Assembly: GCA_021413965.1 (NCBI GenBank)
Contig: JAIOPI010000022.1
Span: 62,001-126,000 of the forward strand
Length of the DNA: 64,000 nt
Source: Lentisphaerota bacterium
GTDB lineage: Bacteria > Verrucomicrobiota > Kiritimatiellia > UBA8416 > JAIOPI01
Direction of reading: 5' to 3'
The position numbers were made by a program, and so were the translations under genes. The notes under the pieces are model-generated. The model was given only the letters and a program-made list of their open reading frames with translations. It did no database searches and was not told the origin of the DNA. Within the stretch, counting starts at the first letter, position 1. The number at the start of each line of letters is the position of its first letter. This document shows, piece by piece, positions 17,265-26,039 of this stretch.

Positions 17265-19319
17265 TCAATACTCGAACACCACCACTTCGTGGCAGGCGAA
17301 GCGCGGCACCGTCACGCTCACGGCACGCCCGCGTCTGGCGGCCTTCAGGCGCTTCTTGCTCAGTGGCAAGCGCACCACCTTGATCGTCTCGGGGACGCGC
17401 AACGTCACCGGCGTGTCGTAGAGCGGCACGAGATCCTCGATAATCTGGCAGCGGCCGCGCGGCGTCGGGGGGCCGTAGAGCAAATGCGCGCAATAGCGCT
17501 TCTGCGCGGGCTGGTGCACGAGGGCCACCCGTGCGCCGCTCGGCAGTGGCGCCGCCAGCAGGACCTGCTTCTGAGCCGGGTATACCAGTCGCAGCGCATT
17601 CAGGAAGTACTCGCGATGCAGGCGAGCCCCTTCCGTCGTGTACAGGTATCCCACGGGATGCGCCAGGTAGACAAGGTCCTTGAGCGCCCACGCCCCGGGA
17701 TGCGGCGCGTCCTGCAACTGGAACGGCGTGTTCATGTGCGAAGAGTACGCGCCGTAGGTCCGGTCGAAATACGGCTCCCGAATCGCCGCCAGACCCGTCG
17801 CCTTCGTCAGGCGCGCGCGAATCCCCGATCCGTGGTTGACGAAGGGCGACGCGACCAGGTGCTTCGCCAGCTTGCCGCGCACGAGCAGGTAGTCCTGACG
17901 GAAATTCGCAGGGCCCACATAGGTCGCTCCGACATCCAGGACAAAGCGGCTGCGGGTCGCGGCATCGAGTCCGGCCTCACCCAGCACGAGCAACTTGCCT
18001 CCCTGACGGCGATAGGCGTCGAGCGCCTTCACCTGAGCCTCGCCCAGGCAGGCCGCACCGGCAAGGATGATGGCGGCAAAGCGGCTGAGATCGTCTCCTT
18101 CATCGACCACTTCAAAATCAATCTGATTCTCCAGCAGCATCTCGCTCACGCCCTGGTGGTTGGGCTCCATGGCAAATTGCCCGGATGACGTGGCCGTATC
18201 ATTTCCCCACCACAGGCCGAGGGATGCGCGCGACCGCCCATCAAGGCCGAATCCTTCGATCTGCTGCACGTACCGAAATGCCTCGCCCACATTCTTGTAG
18301 GTCGCCAGATCCATTTCGCCCGACGGATGCAACTGGTCGCCGAAGTTGCAGCGCGCGCCGAAGGCAATCATGGCCGCCGCCTCGAAGCGCATCGCGTCCG
18401 GGTGCTTGAACCCGCCGAACTCGCCCCACGAGGTGTGGAACTTGCCGCTCATCGCGATGTACTTCTGCGCGGTGCGGGCAAAGAAACGCGCGCGCAGCGG
18501 GAACTTGTTGTAGCCGCCCCAGGTCGTGGGCAGATCCTCGAGGTCCTGCTGCGTATTGTGCTCCCACATGCGGCGGCGGTTCTGGCCGTTGGTGAACGTG
18601 GTGCCGTTGAAGAAGACAATCGGGTTGCCCGGGAGCCGCGCTTCGACAATCTTCCGGCTCTCGGCGTAGAAATGCTTCCACTTGCGCACGGCGAACTCCG
18701 CCACGGCGAGCGTGTCGTCCAGCGCAATGCCCTCGGCGTGCATCCCGCGCTGGCACGTTTCGCAATAGCACACCGGCCCCTCGGGATTCCACGGGCCATT
18801 GGTGATGTCGTACCACAGCCCGTCGGCCTGCGGATACCGTTCGCAAATTTCCACCGTCTGCGCCAGCATCAGCTTGAGGTATTCGCCGCTCGGACAGAGA
18901 AAGGTCCAGCATCCAAAGGGGCGTGTCTCGCCAGGCTTGGCCAGTGCATCGGCCTTGCCGCCGCCCGTGACCACCGTGTTCCCCTGCCGGTCGCGCACCG
19001 CCCACTCCGGATGCGTCACCTGGTCGTGCACCGACCAGCCCACAGTAAAGTAGAGCGGACACACGACGCCGATCTCATGACAGGCCTCAATTTGCGCCCC
19101 CATCAGATCCGGCACGCGCAGGTTCGGGTGCGGATTGCCGACCGTGGTCGGATAGTAGCTCCACCCGTGGTGGCACTTGGCGAAAATATTGATGGTCTGC
19201 ACGCGCCCAAGCTTCAGGGCCTGCTGCCACTGCTTGCGCGAGAACTTTGCGCCAATGTCGGGGATGAGTTCAGAGGTGTGGAAGTCGAGATGAATCTGCC
19301 TCGGCATGACGTCCGGCAT
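17265..19319 (-). CDS. GH42/GH151-like glycoside hydrolase (alpha-L-fucosidase candidate)
   Basis: A 684-residue protein starting with a TIM-barrel opening, LDFHTSE at residues 9-15, followed by an INIFAKCHHGWSYYPT segment typical of fucosidase-like barrels. A DGLWYDIT strand end and a PVCYCETCQRGM cysteine knot-like loop follow. The C-terminal third is a GATase-like domain (FAAIILAGAACLGEAQVKALDAYRRQGGK, split across a Rossmann strand) as in the trimerisation domain of GH42 and in GH151. AGGAGG lies 5 bases before the ATG at 19319, which decides the start. GH151 includes alpha-L-fucosidases, but I assign family membership only by architecture. The gene is convergent with the sulfatase and divergent from the CE15 gene. 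Confidence 0.65.
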   Translation of the reverse strand: MPDVMPRQIHLDFHTSELIPDIGAKFSRKQWQQALKLGRVQTINIFAKCHHGWSYYPTTVGNPHPNLRVPDLMGAQIEACHEIGVVCPLYFTVGWSVHDQVTHPEWAVRDRQGNTVVTGGGKADALAKPGETRPFGCWTFLCPSGEYLKLMLAQTVEICERYPQADGLWYDITNGPWNPEGPVCYCETCQRGMHAEGIALDDTLAVAEFAVRKWKHFYAESRKIVEARLPGNPIVFFNGTTFTNGQNRRRMWEHNTQQDLEDLPTTWGGYNKFPLRARFFARTAQKYIAMSGKFHTSWGEFGGFKHPDAMRFEAAAMIAFGARCNFGDQLHPSGEMDLATYKNVGEAFRYVQQIEGFGLDGRSRASLGLWWGNDTATSSGQFAMEPNHQGVSEMLLENQIDFEVVDEGDDLSRFAAIILAGAACLGEAQVKALDAYRRQGGKLLVLGEAGLDAATRSRFVLDVGATYVGPANFRQDYLLVRGKLAKHLVASPFVNHGSGIRARLTKATGLAAIREPYFDRTYGAYSSHMNTPFQLQDAPHPGAWALKDLVYLAHPVGYLYTTEGARLHREYFLNALRLVYPAQKQVLLAAPLPSGARVALVHQPAQKRYCAHLLYGPPTPRGRCQIIEDLVPLYDTPVTLRVPETIKVVRLPLSKKRLKAARRGRAVSVTVPRFACHEVVVFEY

Positions 19320-19577
19320 ACGGGCCTCCTGTTCTTGGCGAAAGGCCGTATCTTGCAGTCCGCCCGGGGCACTGTCACGCCCGAAGCGGCGCAGGGCGCC
19401 TCCACACAGGCCCTGCAGTCGCCGCCGCGCTTCCTCCGCCGCCCGGGAACGCCCCTGTTGTGAACGCCACGTATTTGGTAGGATCCGCCGCGTGTACGCG
19501 ACATGGCCGTCAGCAGGGACTGCCGGCCAAACATGGAAGGACCGATATTGTTCGTCCCGGCAATCGGACATAGGCAC

Positions 19578-20801
19578 ATGCAAGCCCGCCCCACCAATCT
19601 CGACGAGTCCAAGGTGCAGCCCTATACGCTCCCCGATCCGCTGGTGATGCAAGATGGCACCCCCGTCACCTGTGCCGCCGCCTGGCCCGCGCGCCGCGCG
19701 GAACTGCTGGAACTCTTCCGCCAGAACGTGTATGGCCGCAGCCCGCCGGTGCCGGCGCGCATTCCATTTGCGGTGACAGGCACGGACGACCGGGCGCTGG
19801 GAGGCTTGGCCACGCGCACCGAAATCACGCTCTGCCCGACCGGTGCGCCTGACGGGCCCGCCATGCATCTGCTTCTCTATGTACCCAACGCCGCACCAAA
19901 ACCCGTCCCCGTGTTCATGGGCCTTAATTTTCGCGGGAACCACAGCATCCACCCGGATCCTGCCATCACGTTCTCTGCAAACTGGACGCGCTACGCCGCG
20001 CACTTTGATGCGGCTAAGGATGGGCCGCTGGACGCCTCGCGTGGGTCACGCGCCAGCCGCTGGCCGGTGGCGAAGATCCTCGGCCGCGGCTATGCCTTGG
20101 CCACCGCCTTCTACGGCGACCTCGAGCCCGATTTCGACGGGGGCTGGAAGCATGGCGTGCGGGGGGCGCTCGCAACCCGGCCCCCGCCGGCGGCGGATAG
20201 CTGGGGCGCCATCGGCGCCTGGGCTTGGGGTCTGAGCCGCGCCCTGGACGTCCTGGAACAGCAGCCCGCTATCGACACGACGCGCGCCGCCATCCTGGGA
20301 CATTCACGCCTCGGGAAGACCGCGCTTTGGGCTGGTGCGCAAGACGAGCGCTTCGCCCTCGTCATTTCCAACAACTCAGGCTGCGGCGGAGCGGCACTGA
20401 GCCGCCGCAATTTCGGCGAGTCCGTGGCGCGCATCAACGAGACCTTCCCGCACTGGTTCTGCTCAACCTTCAAGCGCTACAACGATCAGGAGGCGGATCT
20501 GCCGGTCGACCAGCATGAGTTGATTGCGCTGATCGCCCCGCGCCCGGTCTACATCGCCAGCGCCGCAGAGGATCTCTGGGCGGACCCCAAGGGCGAATTC
20601 CTCTCGGCCCTGCATGCGGAACCCGTTTACCGCCTTTTGGGCCGCCCTGGGTTGGAATCCGCGGAGCAACCGCCGCTTAACCATGCCGTCGGCGGCACGA
20701 TGGGTTACCACATCCGCTCAGGCAAGCACGACGTGACGGCCTTTGATTGGGACCAGTACCTTGCCTTCGCCGACCGCCACATCCCTCGCCGCGCCCTCTG
20801 A
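19578..20801 (+). CDS. CE15-like glucuronoyl esterase
   Basis: A 407-residue alpha/beta hydrolase of the carbohydrate esterase 15 type. These enzymes cleave ester links between glucuronoyl side chains and lignin alcohols or similar groups. LNFRGNHS (117-124) and SWGAIGAWAWGLSRALD (209-224) are family features. GHSRLGKTALW (241-251) is the CE15 form of the nucleophile elbow, with S243, and a GKHDVTAFDW segment near the C-terminus should carry the catalytic histidine. No signal peptide is evident. The start is uncertain; M at 19578 fits the usual N-terminus, but ATGs at 19503 and 19533 are possible. It lies in the sulfatase/fucosidase-like group. Confidence 0.85.
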   Translation: MQARPTNLDESKVQPYTLPDPLVMQDGTPVTCAAAWPARRAELLELFRQNVYGRSPPVPARIPFAVTGTDDRALGGLATRTEITLCPTGAPDGPAMHLLLYVPNAAPKPVPVFMGLNFRGNHSIHPDPAITFSANWTRYAAHFDAAKDGPLDASRGSRASRWPVAKILGRGYALATAFYGDLEPDFDGGWKHGVRGALATRPPPAADSWGAIGAWAWGLSRALDVLEQQPAIDTTRAAILGHSRLGKTALWAGAQDERFALVISNNSGCGGAALSRRNFGESVARINETFPHWFCSTFKRYNDQEADLPVDQHELIALIAPRPVYIASAAEDLWADPKGEFLSALHAEPVYRLLGRPGLESAEQPPLNHAVGGTMGYHIRSGKHDVTAFDWDQYLAFADRHIPRRAL

Positions 20802-20827
20802 CCGGCCCGCCGCACACGCACCCGGTC

Positions 20828-21922
20828 TCAGCCATCGCGAAATGCACGCCCCTCGCGCAGCGCGATCGTCGCCAGAACCTTCGGGACATACAGTTGCGTC
20901 TCGGTTGGCAGGTGCGGGGCGGCCGCATCGAACGTCCGACCGCGAGAACGCTTGAGCGCACGGCCCACGCGCCCTTCGCCGGCGTTGTAAGCCGCCAGCG
21001 CCAAGGGCCAGTCCCGGAACTGCCCATTGAGGACACGCAGATACTTGGCCGCCGCGCGGGCGCTCTTTTCGGGTTCCAGGCGCTCATCGCGCGGCCTCGT
21101 CTGCAAACCAAAGCGCCCGGCCGTGGCCGGCATGAACTGAAAAAGCCCGACGGCGCCCGACGGACTGCGTGCCGATGGATTCAGCGTGGATTCCGCTTCC
21201 GCTATCCACACCAGATCCTCGGGCACTCCTTCCTCCCGAAAGATGGCCTTCAGACGCGGAATCACTTCCGTGCGCGACGCGGGAATCTTGCGGCCCTCCA
21301 ACCGTTGCTTCCAGAATTCCACCTTGCGTTCCCGCACGCCCAGACTCCGGTGCGACGTTGCCGGTCGCGCGATCGGCGTCCGTGCCGGGAGCGACGCGGA
21401 TGTCGGGGTCGGCGGATTGGCCGGGGCCGGTTTGAGCTCCGGCTTGGGCTCCGGTTTGGCGGACGGCGTGGACGGCGCGGGAGGGCCGGCCGAAGCGGGA
21501 GTTACCGCCTCCTCAAGCGTGGCCGCCACGTCCAGGTAATCGAGACGCTGGCGCAGCCAATCAGCCATCGGCCCCAGGTCGGGCACCGTATCCATCCATT
21601 CAAGCGCCTGGTGAGCGTAGGGATCAAGCGCGGCCAGATCATCCGGGCTGCCGCTGGATAGTGCTGTCGTAAGCGTACTCCAGAACTGGGTGAGCTCGGC
21701 CGGATTGAACGAGCGCCACGTCTGGAGGAAATCGTCGGTATCCACGTGCTCCAGCAACTGCCCCCCGACGGCCAGCGCGTCGCCCACCCAGTTCTCGTCA
21801 ACATCGTCCGGCGTGGAAGCACCGGTATCAAGTGGCGGCGACGCCGCGACCAGCGCAAGCGCCAGCAGCAGCGGCAAGCCGCCAGCTCGGCGGCGCCCGC
21901 GCCTGGCCCGCTCATCCGCCAT
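20828..21922 (-). CDS. SLT-type lytic transglycosylase
   Basis: A 364-residue exported peptidoglycan lytic transglycosylase. It has an arginine-rich N-terminus and hydrophobic signal segment, a helical region of about 100 residues, a proline/alanine-rich linker near 150-195, and a C-terminal goose-type lysozyme domain. EEGVPEDLVWIAEAEST carries the catalytic glutamate, followed by GAVGLFQFMPATAGRFGL and a later ALAAYNAGEGRV, the three consensus blocks of MltD/Slt catalytic domains. It cleaves MurNAc-GlcNAc bonds, giving anhydro-muropeptides. The start at 21922 is one of two possibilities (21937 is the other). It diverges from the HtrA-NamZ-MurU operon, which acts on related material. Confidence 0.88.
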   Translation of the reverse strand: MADERARRGRRRAGGLPLLLALALVAASPPLDTGASTPDDVDENWVGDALAVGGQLLEHVDTDDFLQTWRSFNPAELTQFWSTLTTALSSGSPDDLAALDPYAHQALEWMDTVPDLGPMADWLRQRLDYLDVAATLEEAVTPASAGPPAPSTPSAKPEPKPELKPAPANPPTPTSASLPARTPIARPATSHRSLGVRERKVEFWKQRLEGRKIPASRTEVIPRLKAIFREEGVPEDLVWIAEAESTLNPSARSPSGAVGLFQFMPATAGRFGLQTRPRDERLEPEKSARAAAKYLRVLNGQFRDWPLALAAYNAGEGRVGRALKRSRGRTFDAAAPHLPTETQLYVPKVLATIALREGRAFRDG

Positions 21923-22094
21923 CGGCGCCCCGCCCATCACAAACGCGGGCCTCCGCCTAGCGCGCGCCAGAGCCGCCAGAAGAGAAAACGAACACGCTGC
22001 CACCAGGACGGCCCCCCGCCCCGGCCGCCGCCGGTCCGCCCCGCCTGCATATACGCACGATCGTAAATCCCCACGCCACCCTCGCCGTTTATTT

Positions 22095-22123
22095 TTGCAC
22101 TCCGGTGCCTAACATTCTATCTT
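22095..22123 (+). promoter_or_regulatory. Predicted promoter of the HtrA-NamZ-MurU/AmgK operon
   Basis: TTGCAC at 22095-22100 and TATCTT at 22118-22123 are spaced by 17 bases. A start seven bases past the -10 box would fall on the A of the ATG at 22130, implying a leaderless message or one with almost no 5' leader. Confidence 0.5.
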
Positions 22124-22129
22124 GGAGGG

Positions 22130-23632
22130 ATGCGCCACGCAAAGCTCAACTCGTTCGCCGGCGGCTTCATCGCGCTGGCGCTGTTGGCCGCCCCCCCCCC
22201 CGCCGCGCGGGCCGCGACGGCCGCCGATATCGGCCACGCCTCCGTGGTCAAGATTTACGTCACGAACCAGCGCGAGAATTACATGATGCCCTGGCAGGCC
22301 GGGCCGCAGTCCGGGGGATCCGGCACCGGCTTCATCATTCGCGGCAAGCGTATTTTGACGAATGCCCATCTCGTGGCCGATGCACGCTTCCTGGAAGTCC
22401 AGAAAAGTGGCGACGCCCGACGCTACCGGGCCACCGTGCGCTTCGTGGCCCACGACTGCGACCTGGCCGAACTCGAGATCCAGGAAGGCGATTTCTTCAA
22501 GGGCACGCGCGCGCTCAACTTCGCCGATCGGCTGCCGTCGCTCGACGACGAGGTAATCGTGCTCGGCTACCCGCTGGGGGGTGACCGCTTGTCCGTGACC
22601 AAGGGCATCGTGTCCCGCATGGACTATGCCGCCTACGCCCATAGCGGAGTTGATCAGCATCTCGTCTTGCAGGTCGATGCCGCCATCAATCCCGGCAACA
22701 GCGGTGGCCCGGTCCTCTACGGCGGACGCGTGGTGGGACTGGCGTTCCAGGGACTGGCCTTGGCGGAGAACATCGGCTACGCGATTCCACTGCCCGTCGT
22801 TCAGCATTTCCTGAAGGATGTCGAGGACGGCCAGTACCACGGGTATCCCGAGCTGGGCGCCGCCTTCGTGGGCATGCGCAACCCGGCCCTGCGCCGTGAC
22901 CTCGGCGTGCCCGCCGGCCGGTCCGGCATCGTCATCTATTTCATCGACGATTTTGGGGCGGCTCGCGGACGGCTGCTGCCCGGCGACGTGCTGATGGCCG
23001 TCGATGGCCATCCCATTGCCGAGGACGGCACGGTCACCATCGGCACGGAAACCTACTTGTTTGCGGAATTGCTGGAACGCAAGCAATGGGGCGACACGAT
23101 CACCGTCGACGTCTGGCGCCAGCACGCGGCGGTGACGCTCGCCATCCCCCTCGACAACCCCCACGATCCCTTCGCCTATCGCAACCAGTACGACCACCGC
23201 CCGCCTTACGTCATGACCGGAGGACTCGTCTTCTCCACCATGTCGCAGGAACTGCTGCAGTCCATGCAGCGCACCAGCAGCAGCCCCAATGTCCAGCGCC
23301 TGTTCTACACGATGGATTACGTCAAGCAGGACCGCCTGCACGAAGGCCGCGACGAATTCGTGATCCTCATCCAGCGACTGCCGCACCCCGTCAACGCCTA
23401 CTTGGACGACTTCCTGTTTGGAATCCTGGACGAGGTGAACGGCGTGCACATCCGCCGCCTGCACGACCTGCACGACGCGCTGGCCAAACCAAAGGGCCTC
23501 TATCACGAACTCCGCTTTGTCGGCATGCAGGACGTGCTCGTGCTGAATGTGAACCAGGCGAGGCTGGCCGAGCCCGACATCATGCGCACCTACAACCTCC
23601 CGGCGCGCGACAACCTGGAGGACATTCCATGA
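22130..23632 (+). CDS. HtrA/Deg-like serine protease
   Basis: A 500-residue exported trypsin-like protease. A signal peptide ending near AARAA (26-30) is followed by a chymotrypsin-fold domain with a full catalytic triad: H80 in LTNAHLV, D111 in HDCDLAELE and S191 in NPGNSGGP. After the protease domain come one or two PDZ-like regions (ARGRLLPGDVLMAVDG near 275-290, and a second, NGVHIRRLHDL). The architecture resembles plant Deg9 and periplasmic Deg proteases that degrade or process misfolded envelope proteins. GGAGG sits directly against the ATG, too close for normal ribosome binding, and the predicted transcription start coincides with the ATG. Its stop overlaps the next gene (ATGA). Confidence 0.9.
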   Translation: MRHAKLNSFAGGFIALALLAAPPPAARAATAADIGHASVVKIYVTNQRENYMMPWQAGPQSGGSGTGFIIRGKRILTNAHLVADARFLEVQKSGDARRYRATVRFVAHDCDLAELEIQEGDFFKGTRALNFADRLPSLDDEVIVLGYPLGGDRLSVTKGIVSRMDYAAYAHSGVDQHLVLQVDAAINPGNSGGPVLYGGRVVGLAFQGLALAENIGYAIPLPVVQHFLKDVEDGQYHGYPELGAAFVGMRNPALRRDLGVPAGRSGIVIYFIDDFGAARGRLLPGDVLMAVDGHPIAEDGTVTIGTETYLFAELLERKQWGDTITVDVWRQHAAVTLAIPLDNPHDPFAYRNQYDHRPPYVMTGGLVFSTMSQELLQSMQRTSSSPNVQRLFYTMDYVKQDRLHEGRDEFVILIQRLPHPVNAYLDDFLFGILDEVNGVHIRRLHDLHDALAKPKGLYHELRFVGMQDVLVLNVNQARLAEPDIMRTYNLPARDNLEDIP

Positions 23633-25143
23633 TGGCGTGCCGCCTGAACCTGCTCGCCCTGCTGGCCGTGGGATTGGTCATGGCCAGGCCGGCCGTCGCT
23701 GACGATGTCGATCTCGGTCGCCGGCTCGTGCGCGTGGTCGTGACGTACCAGGTGAGCAATCCCTTTCTGCCCTGGCAGTCGCAGGCGCCCTCCACCCGGA
23801 CCGGCTACGGGATCCAAATCGGTCCCGCCGAAGTTCTCACCACGGAGCACCTCCTGCGCAACCACACTCACGTCGAACTGCTGCACGCGCGTGAAGGGGA
23901 AAAGATCACGGCCTCCGTCGCCATTGCCGACAAGCGCCTGAACCTGGCCCTCCTGACAATCGCCTCACCCGATCACGCGGACACCAATCTGCCGACGCTC
24001 GAACTGGCCGGTCCTCTCCCCTTGCGCACCCCCGTCTCCGTCCTGCAGTTCGACGATGACAACGACACCCAGTTCGCCGACGCCAGCGTGGCCGCCATCT
24101 CGGTGTCGTCCCTGCCGGACAGCCCCTACTCCATGCTGACGTATGCGTTGCTCGCGCAGCTGAATGTGGATGGCGAAGGGGCGCCCATCGTGTGCAGCAA
24201 CCAACTCGCCGGACTCGCCATCAGCTACCAGGCGTCCACCCGCATCGGCACGGCGATTGGCCATCCCTTCATCGCGCGCTTCCTGGAAGACGCCCGCCGC
24301 ACCCCCTACCTCGGCCCCGCCTCGGGCGGCTTCACCTGGAAGCCGCTCGTCGATCCAGCCAAGCGCGCGTGGCTCGGACTCGGCCCCGAGCGCGCCGGAA
24401 TCCTGCTGGTGTCGACGTCCCCCGGCACGGGAGCCTCCCGCACCCTCCAACCCCGCGATGTAATCCTCGAATGGGATGGCCGCCCGCTCGATGCCATGGG
24501 CTACTATTCCGACCCCGCCTTCGGACGACTGGAGTTCTCGCACCTTGTCAAAGGAAAGGCCTCCCCCGGCGATCACGTGCCCGTGACCATCTGGCGTGAC
24601 GGCACGCGCCAGGTCGTCAGCCTGGAACTCGGCGGCGACCCCGATCTCAATGCGCTTGTGCCCGAAAACGTCACCGGCGAGAAGGCGCCGTACCTGGTGT
24701 CCGGGGGCCTGATTCTGCGCGAGCTGGATGTGTTCATGCTCCGCGCGCTGGGGCAGGACTGGCGCGCCAAGGCCGATCCGGAACATCTGCACTACTTCAT
24801 CGATGGGATTCCCAATCAGCAACCCGGCGACCGCGTCGTGGTGATGCTGGGCATTCTGCCCGACACGATCAACGTGGGCTACCAGCACCTGCGAAACCGC
24901 GTTGTCACGGCGGTGAACGGCACCCCCATCCGCAACATGCACGACGTCTTTGCGGTGGCGGATCGCGACGGCATCGCCCATCGCTTCACTCTCAAGGGGC
25001 TGGGCGTTGACCTCGTGCTGGACCGTGAGGAACTGGCCGCCGCCAATCTGCGCCTGGCCCGGCAGTATCGCATTCCGGCGCTCGAGTACCGCGGTGTGGC
25101 GCCGCAGCCCGCGGGGCCGGTAGAGGAGCCCGCCACGCGATGA
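23629..25143 (+). CDS. Catalytically dead HtrA-like paralogue (pseudoprotease)
   Basis: A 504-residue exported paralogue of the preceding protease, with signal peptide, trypsin-like domain and PDZ-like C-terminus at the same spacing. The catalytic histidine is kept (H74 in LTTEHLL). The aspartate is replaced by asparagine (N105 in DKRLNLALL) and the serine loop reads VDGEGAPIV, with E183 where serine should be. It therefore cannot act as a serine protease. It may bind substrates or partners for the active enzyme next door. The ATG at 23629 overlaps the upstream stop and has TGGAGG about 8 bases before it. Strong reading-frame conservation argues against a decaying pseudogene. Confidence 0.85.
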   Translation: MMACRLNLLALLAVGLVMARPAVADDVDLGRRLVRVVVTYQVSNPFLPWQSQAPSTRTGYGIQIGPAEVLTTEHLLRNHTHVELLHAREGEKITASVAIADKRLNLALLTIASPDHADTNLPTLELAGPLPLRTPVSVLQFDDDNDTQFADASVAAISVSSLPDSPYSMLTYALLAQLNVDGEGAPIVCSNQLAGLAISYQASTRIGTAIGHPFIARFLEDARRTPYLGPASGGFTWKPLVDPAKRAWLGLGPERAGILLVSTSPGTGASRTLQPRDVILEWDGRPLDAMGYYSDPAFGRLEFSHLVKGKASPGDHVPVTIWRDGTRQVVSLELGGDPDLNALVPENVTGEKAPYLVSGGLILRELDVFMLRALGQDWRAKADPEHLHYFIDGIPNQQPGDRVVVMLGILPDTINVGYQHLRNRVVTAVNGTPIRNMHDVFAVADRDGIAHRFTLKGLGVDLVLDREELAAANLRLARQYRIPALEYRGVAPQPAGPVEEPATR

Positions 25144-26039
25144 AGGAACAGCCGCTCGATTTCCTGGTGCGTTTTGCGCTCACGGCGGCCCTCGGCTGTG
25201 CCGCCATCATTCTGGCCGCGCCGTTCGTGCGCCCCGCCGTTCTCCCGGACTGGCTCGCCGAACCCTCGCAAGCCGTGCGCGCCCGCCCGGGGCTTGCCCA
25301 ACTTGCCGACCGTCTCGCGAAGGCGCTGCTCTGGTCACCAGCCTCCCGGCGGTCGATGACGCCAACCGCCGCCACCGCGCCGATCGCCGCGGTGGACGAA
25401 ACGCCGCGCTGGGCCGTGGTGAAAGCCTTGGATGTGCCCGTTTATCGGACCAATGGACAGTATTGGCAGCGGCTGGCCGTTGGAACCGCGCTGACCGCGC
25501 ACGGCTTCCGTGCCTCCAGTGTCGGGTTCATGGTCATCTGCCGCCTGCCGCCGCCAGCGCCGCCTGATGCCAGCGATTTTCTGGTCCGCCGGGACCAGAT
25601 CGATCTCTTCGAAGGCAGTCTCGATGCGGTCAGTCCGGATGTCCTCGACCTGCATCAGCACCACGCGCGGTTGTGCGCCGAGTTGGAGCGAATCAAAGCA
25701 TCTGAAAACGGCCGAAACCGGACCGACAACCCGCAGTGGCCGGCCTACAGCCGCGCCCGTCATGCCTACGACCAAAGCAGTGACCGCGCCCGCCGCCTCC
25801 GCCAGGAGTTTGAGCACGCCACCGGCGACCAGCGGATGCGCCTGGCCGACGAACTGCGCAGCCTCAAAGGCGAGGAAGTCCGCCTCTCCCAGGCGCTGGC
25901 CGCCACACGGCGCGATTACGACGCATGGAATGCCTCGCATCCGGTGTCGGCCCGCTCCCAGGATCCCCGCGTGCAGACCTTGGAGTCCGAAATCGCGAGC
26001 GTGAGCGCCAGGCTGTCGCCCCCCGCCCCCGCACCATGA
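25140..26039 (+). CDS. Membrane-anchored coiled-coil protein of unknown function
   Basis: A 299-residue protein with one N-terminal hydrophobic helix (about 8-30) and a long periplasmic-type region. Residues about 85-150 form a small folded region that may be SH3-like (WAVVKALDVPVYRTNGQYWQRL). Residues about 165-290 are charged and heptad-like, predicting coiled coil. I do not recognise a family. Its ATG overlaps the pseudoprotease stop and its own stop overlaps the NamZ start, so its expression is tied to both. A scaffold role linking the protease pair to the inner membrane is inference. Confidence 0.7.
   Translation: MKEQPLDFLVRFALTAALGCAAIILAAPFVRPAVLPDWLAEPSQAVRARPGLAQLADRLAKALLWSPASRRSMTPTAATAPIAAVDETPRWAVVKALDVPVYRTNGQYWQRLAVGTALTAHGFRASSVGFMVICRLPPPAPPDASDFLVRRDQIDLFEGSLDAVSPDVLDLHQHHARLCAELERIKASENGRNRTDNPQWPAYSRARHAYDQSSDRARRLRQEFEHATGDQRMRLADELRSLKGEEVRLSQALAATRRDYDAWNASHPVSARSQDPRVQTLESEIASVSARLSPPAPAP

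Noticed and set aside
23629..25143. Second HtrA-like gene as a pseudogene
   Set aside because: The frame is intact over 504 codons with signal peptide and coupling preserved; loss of only the catalytic residues indicates a functional pseudoprotease.
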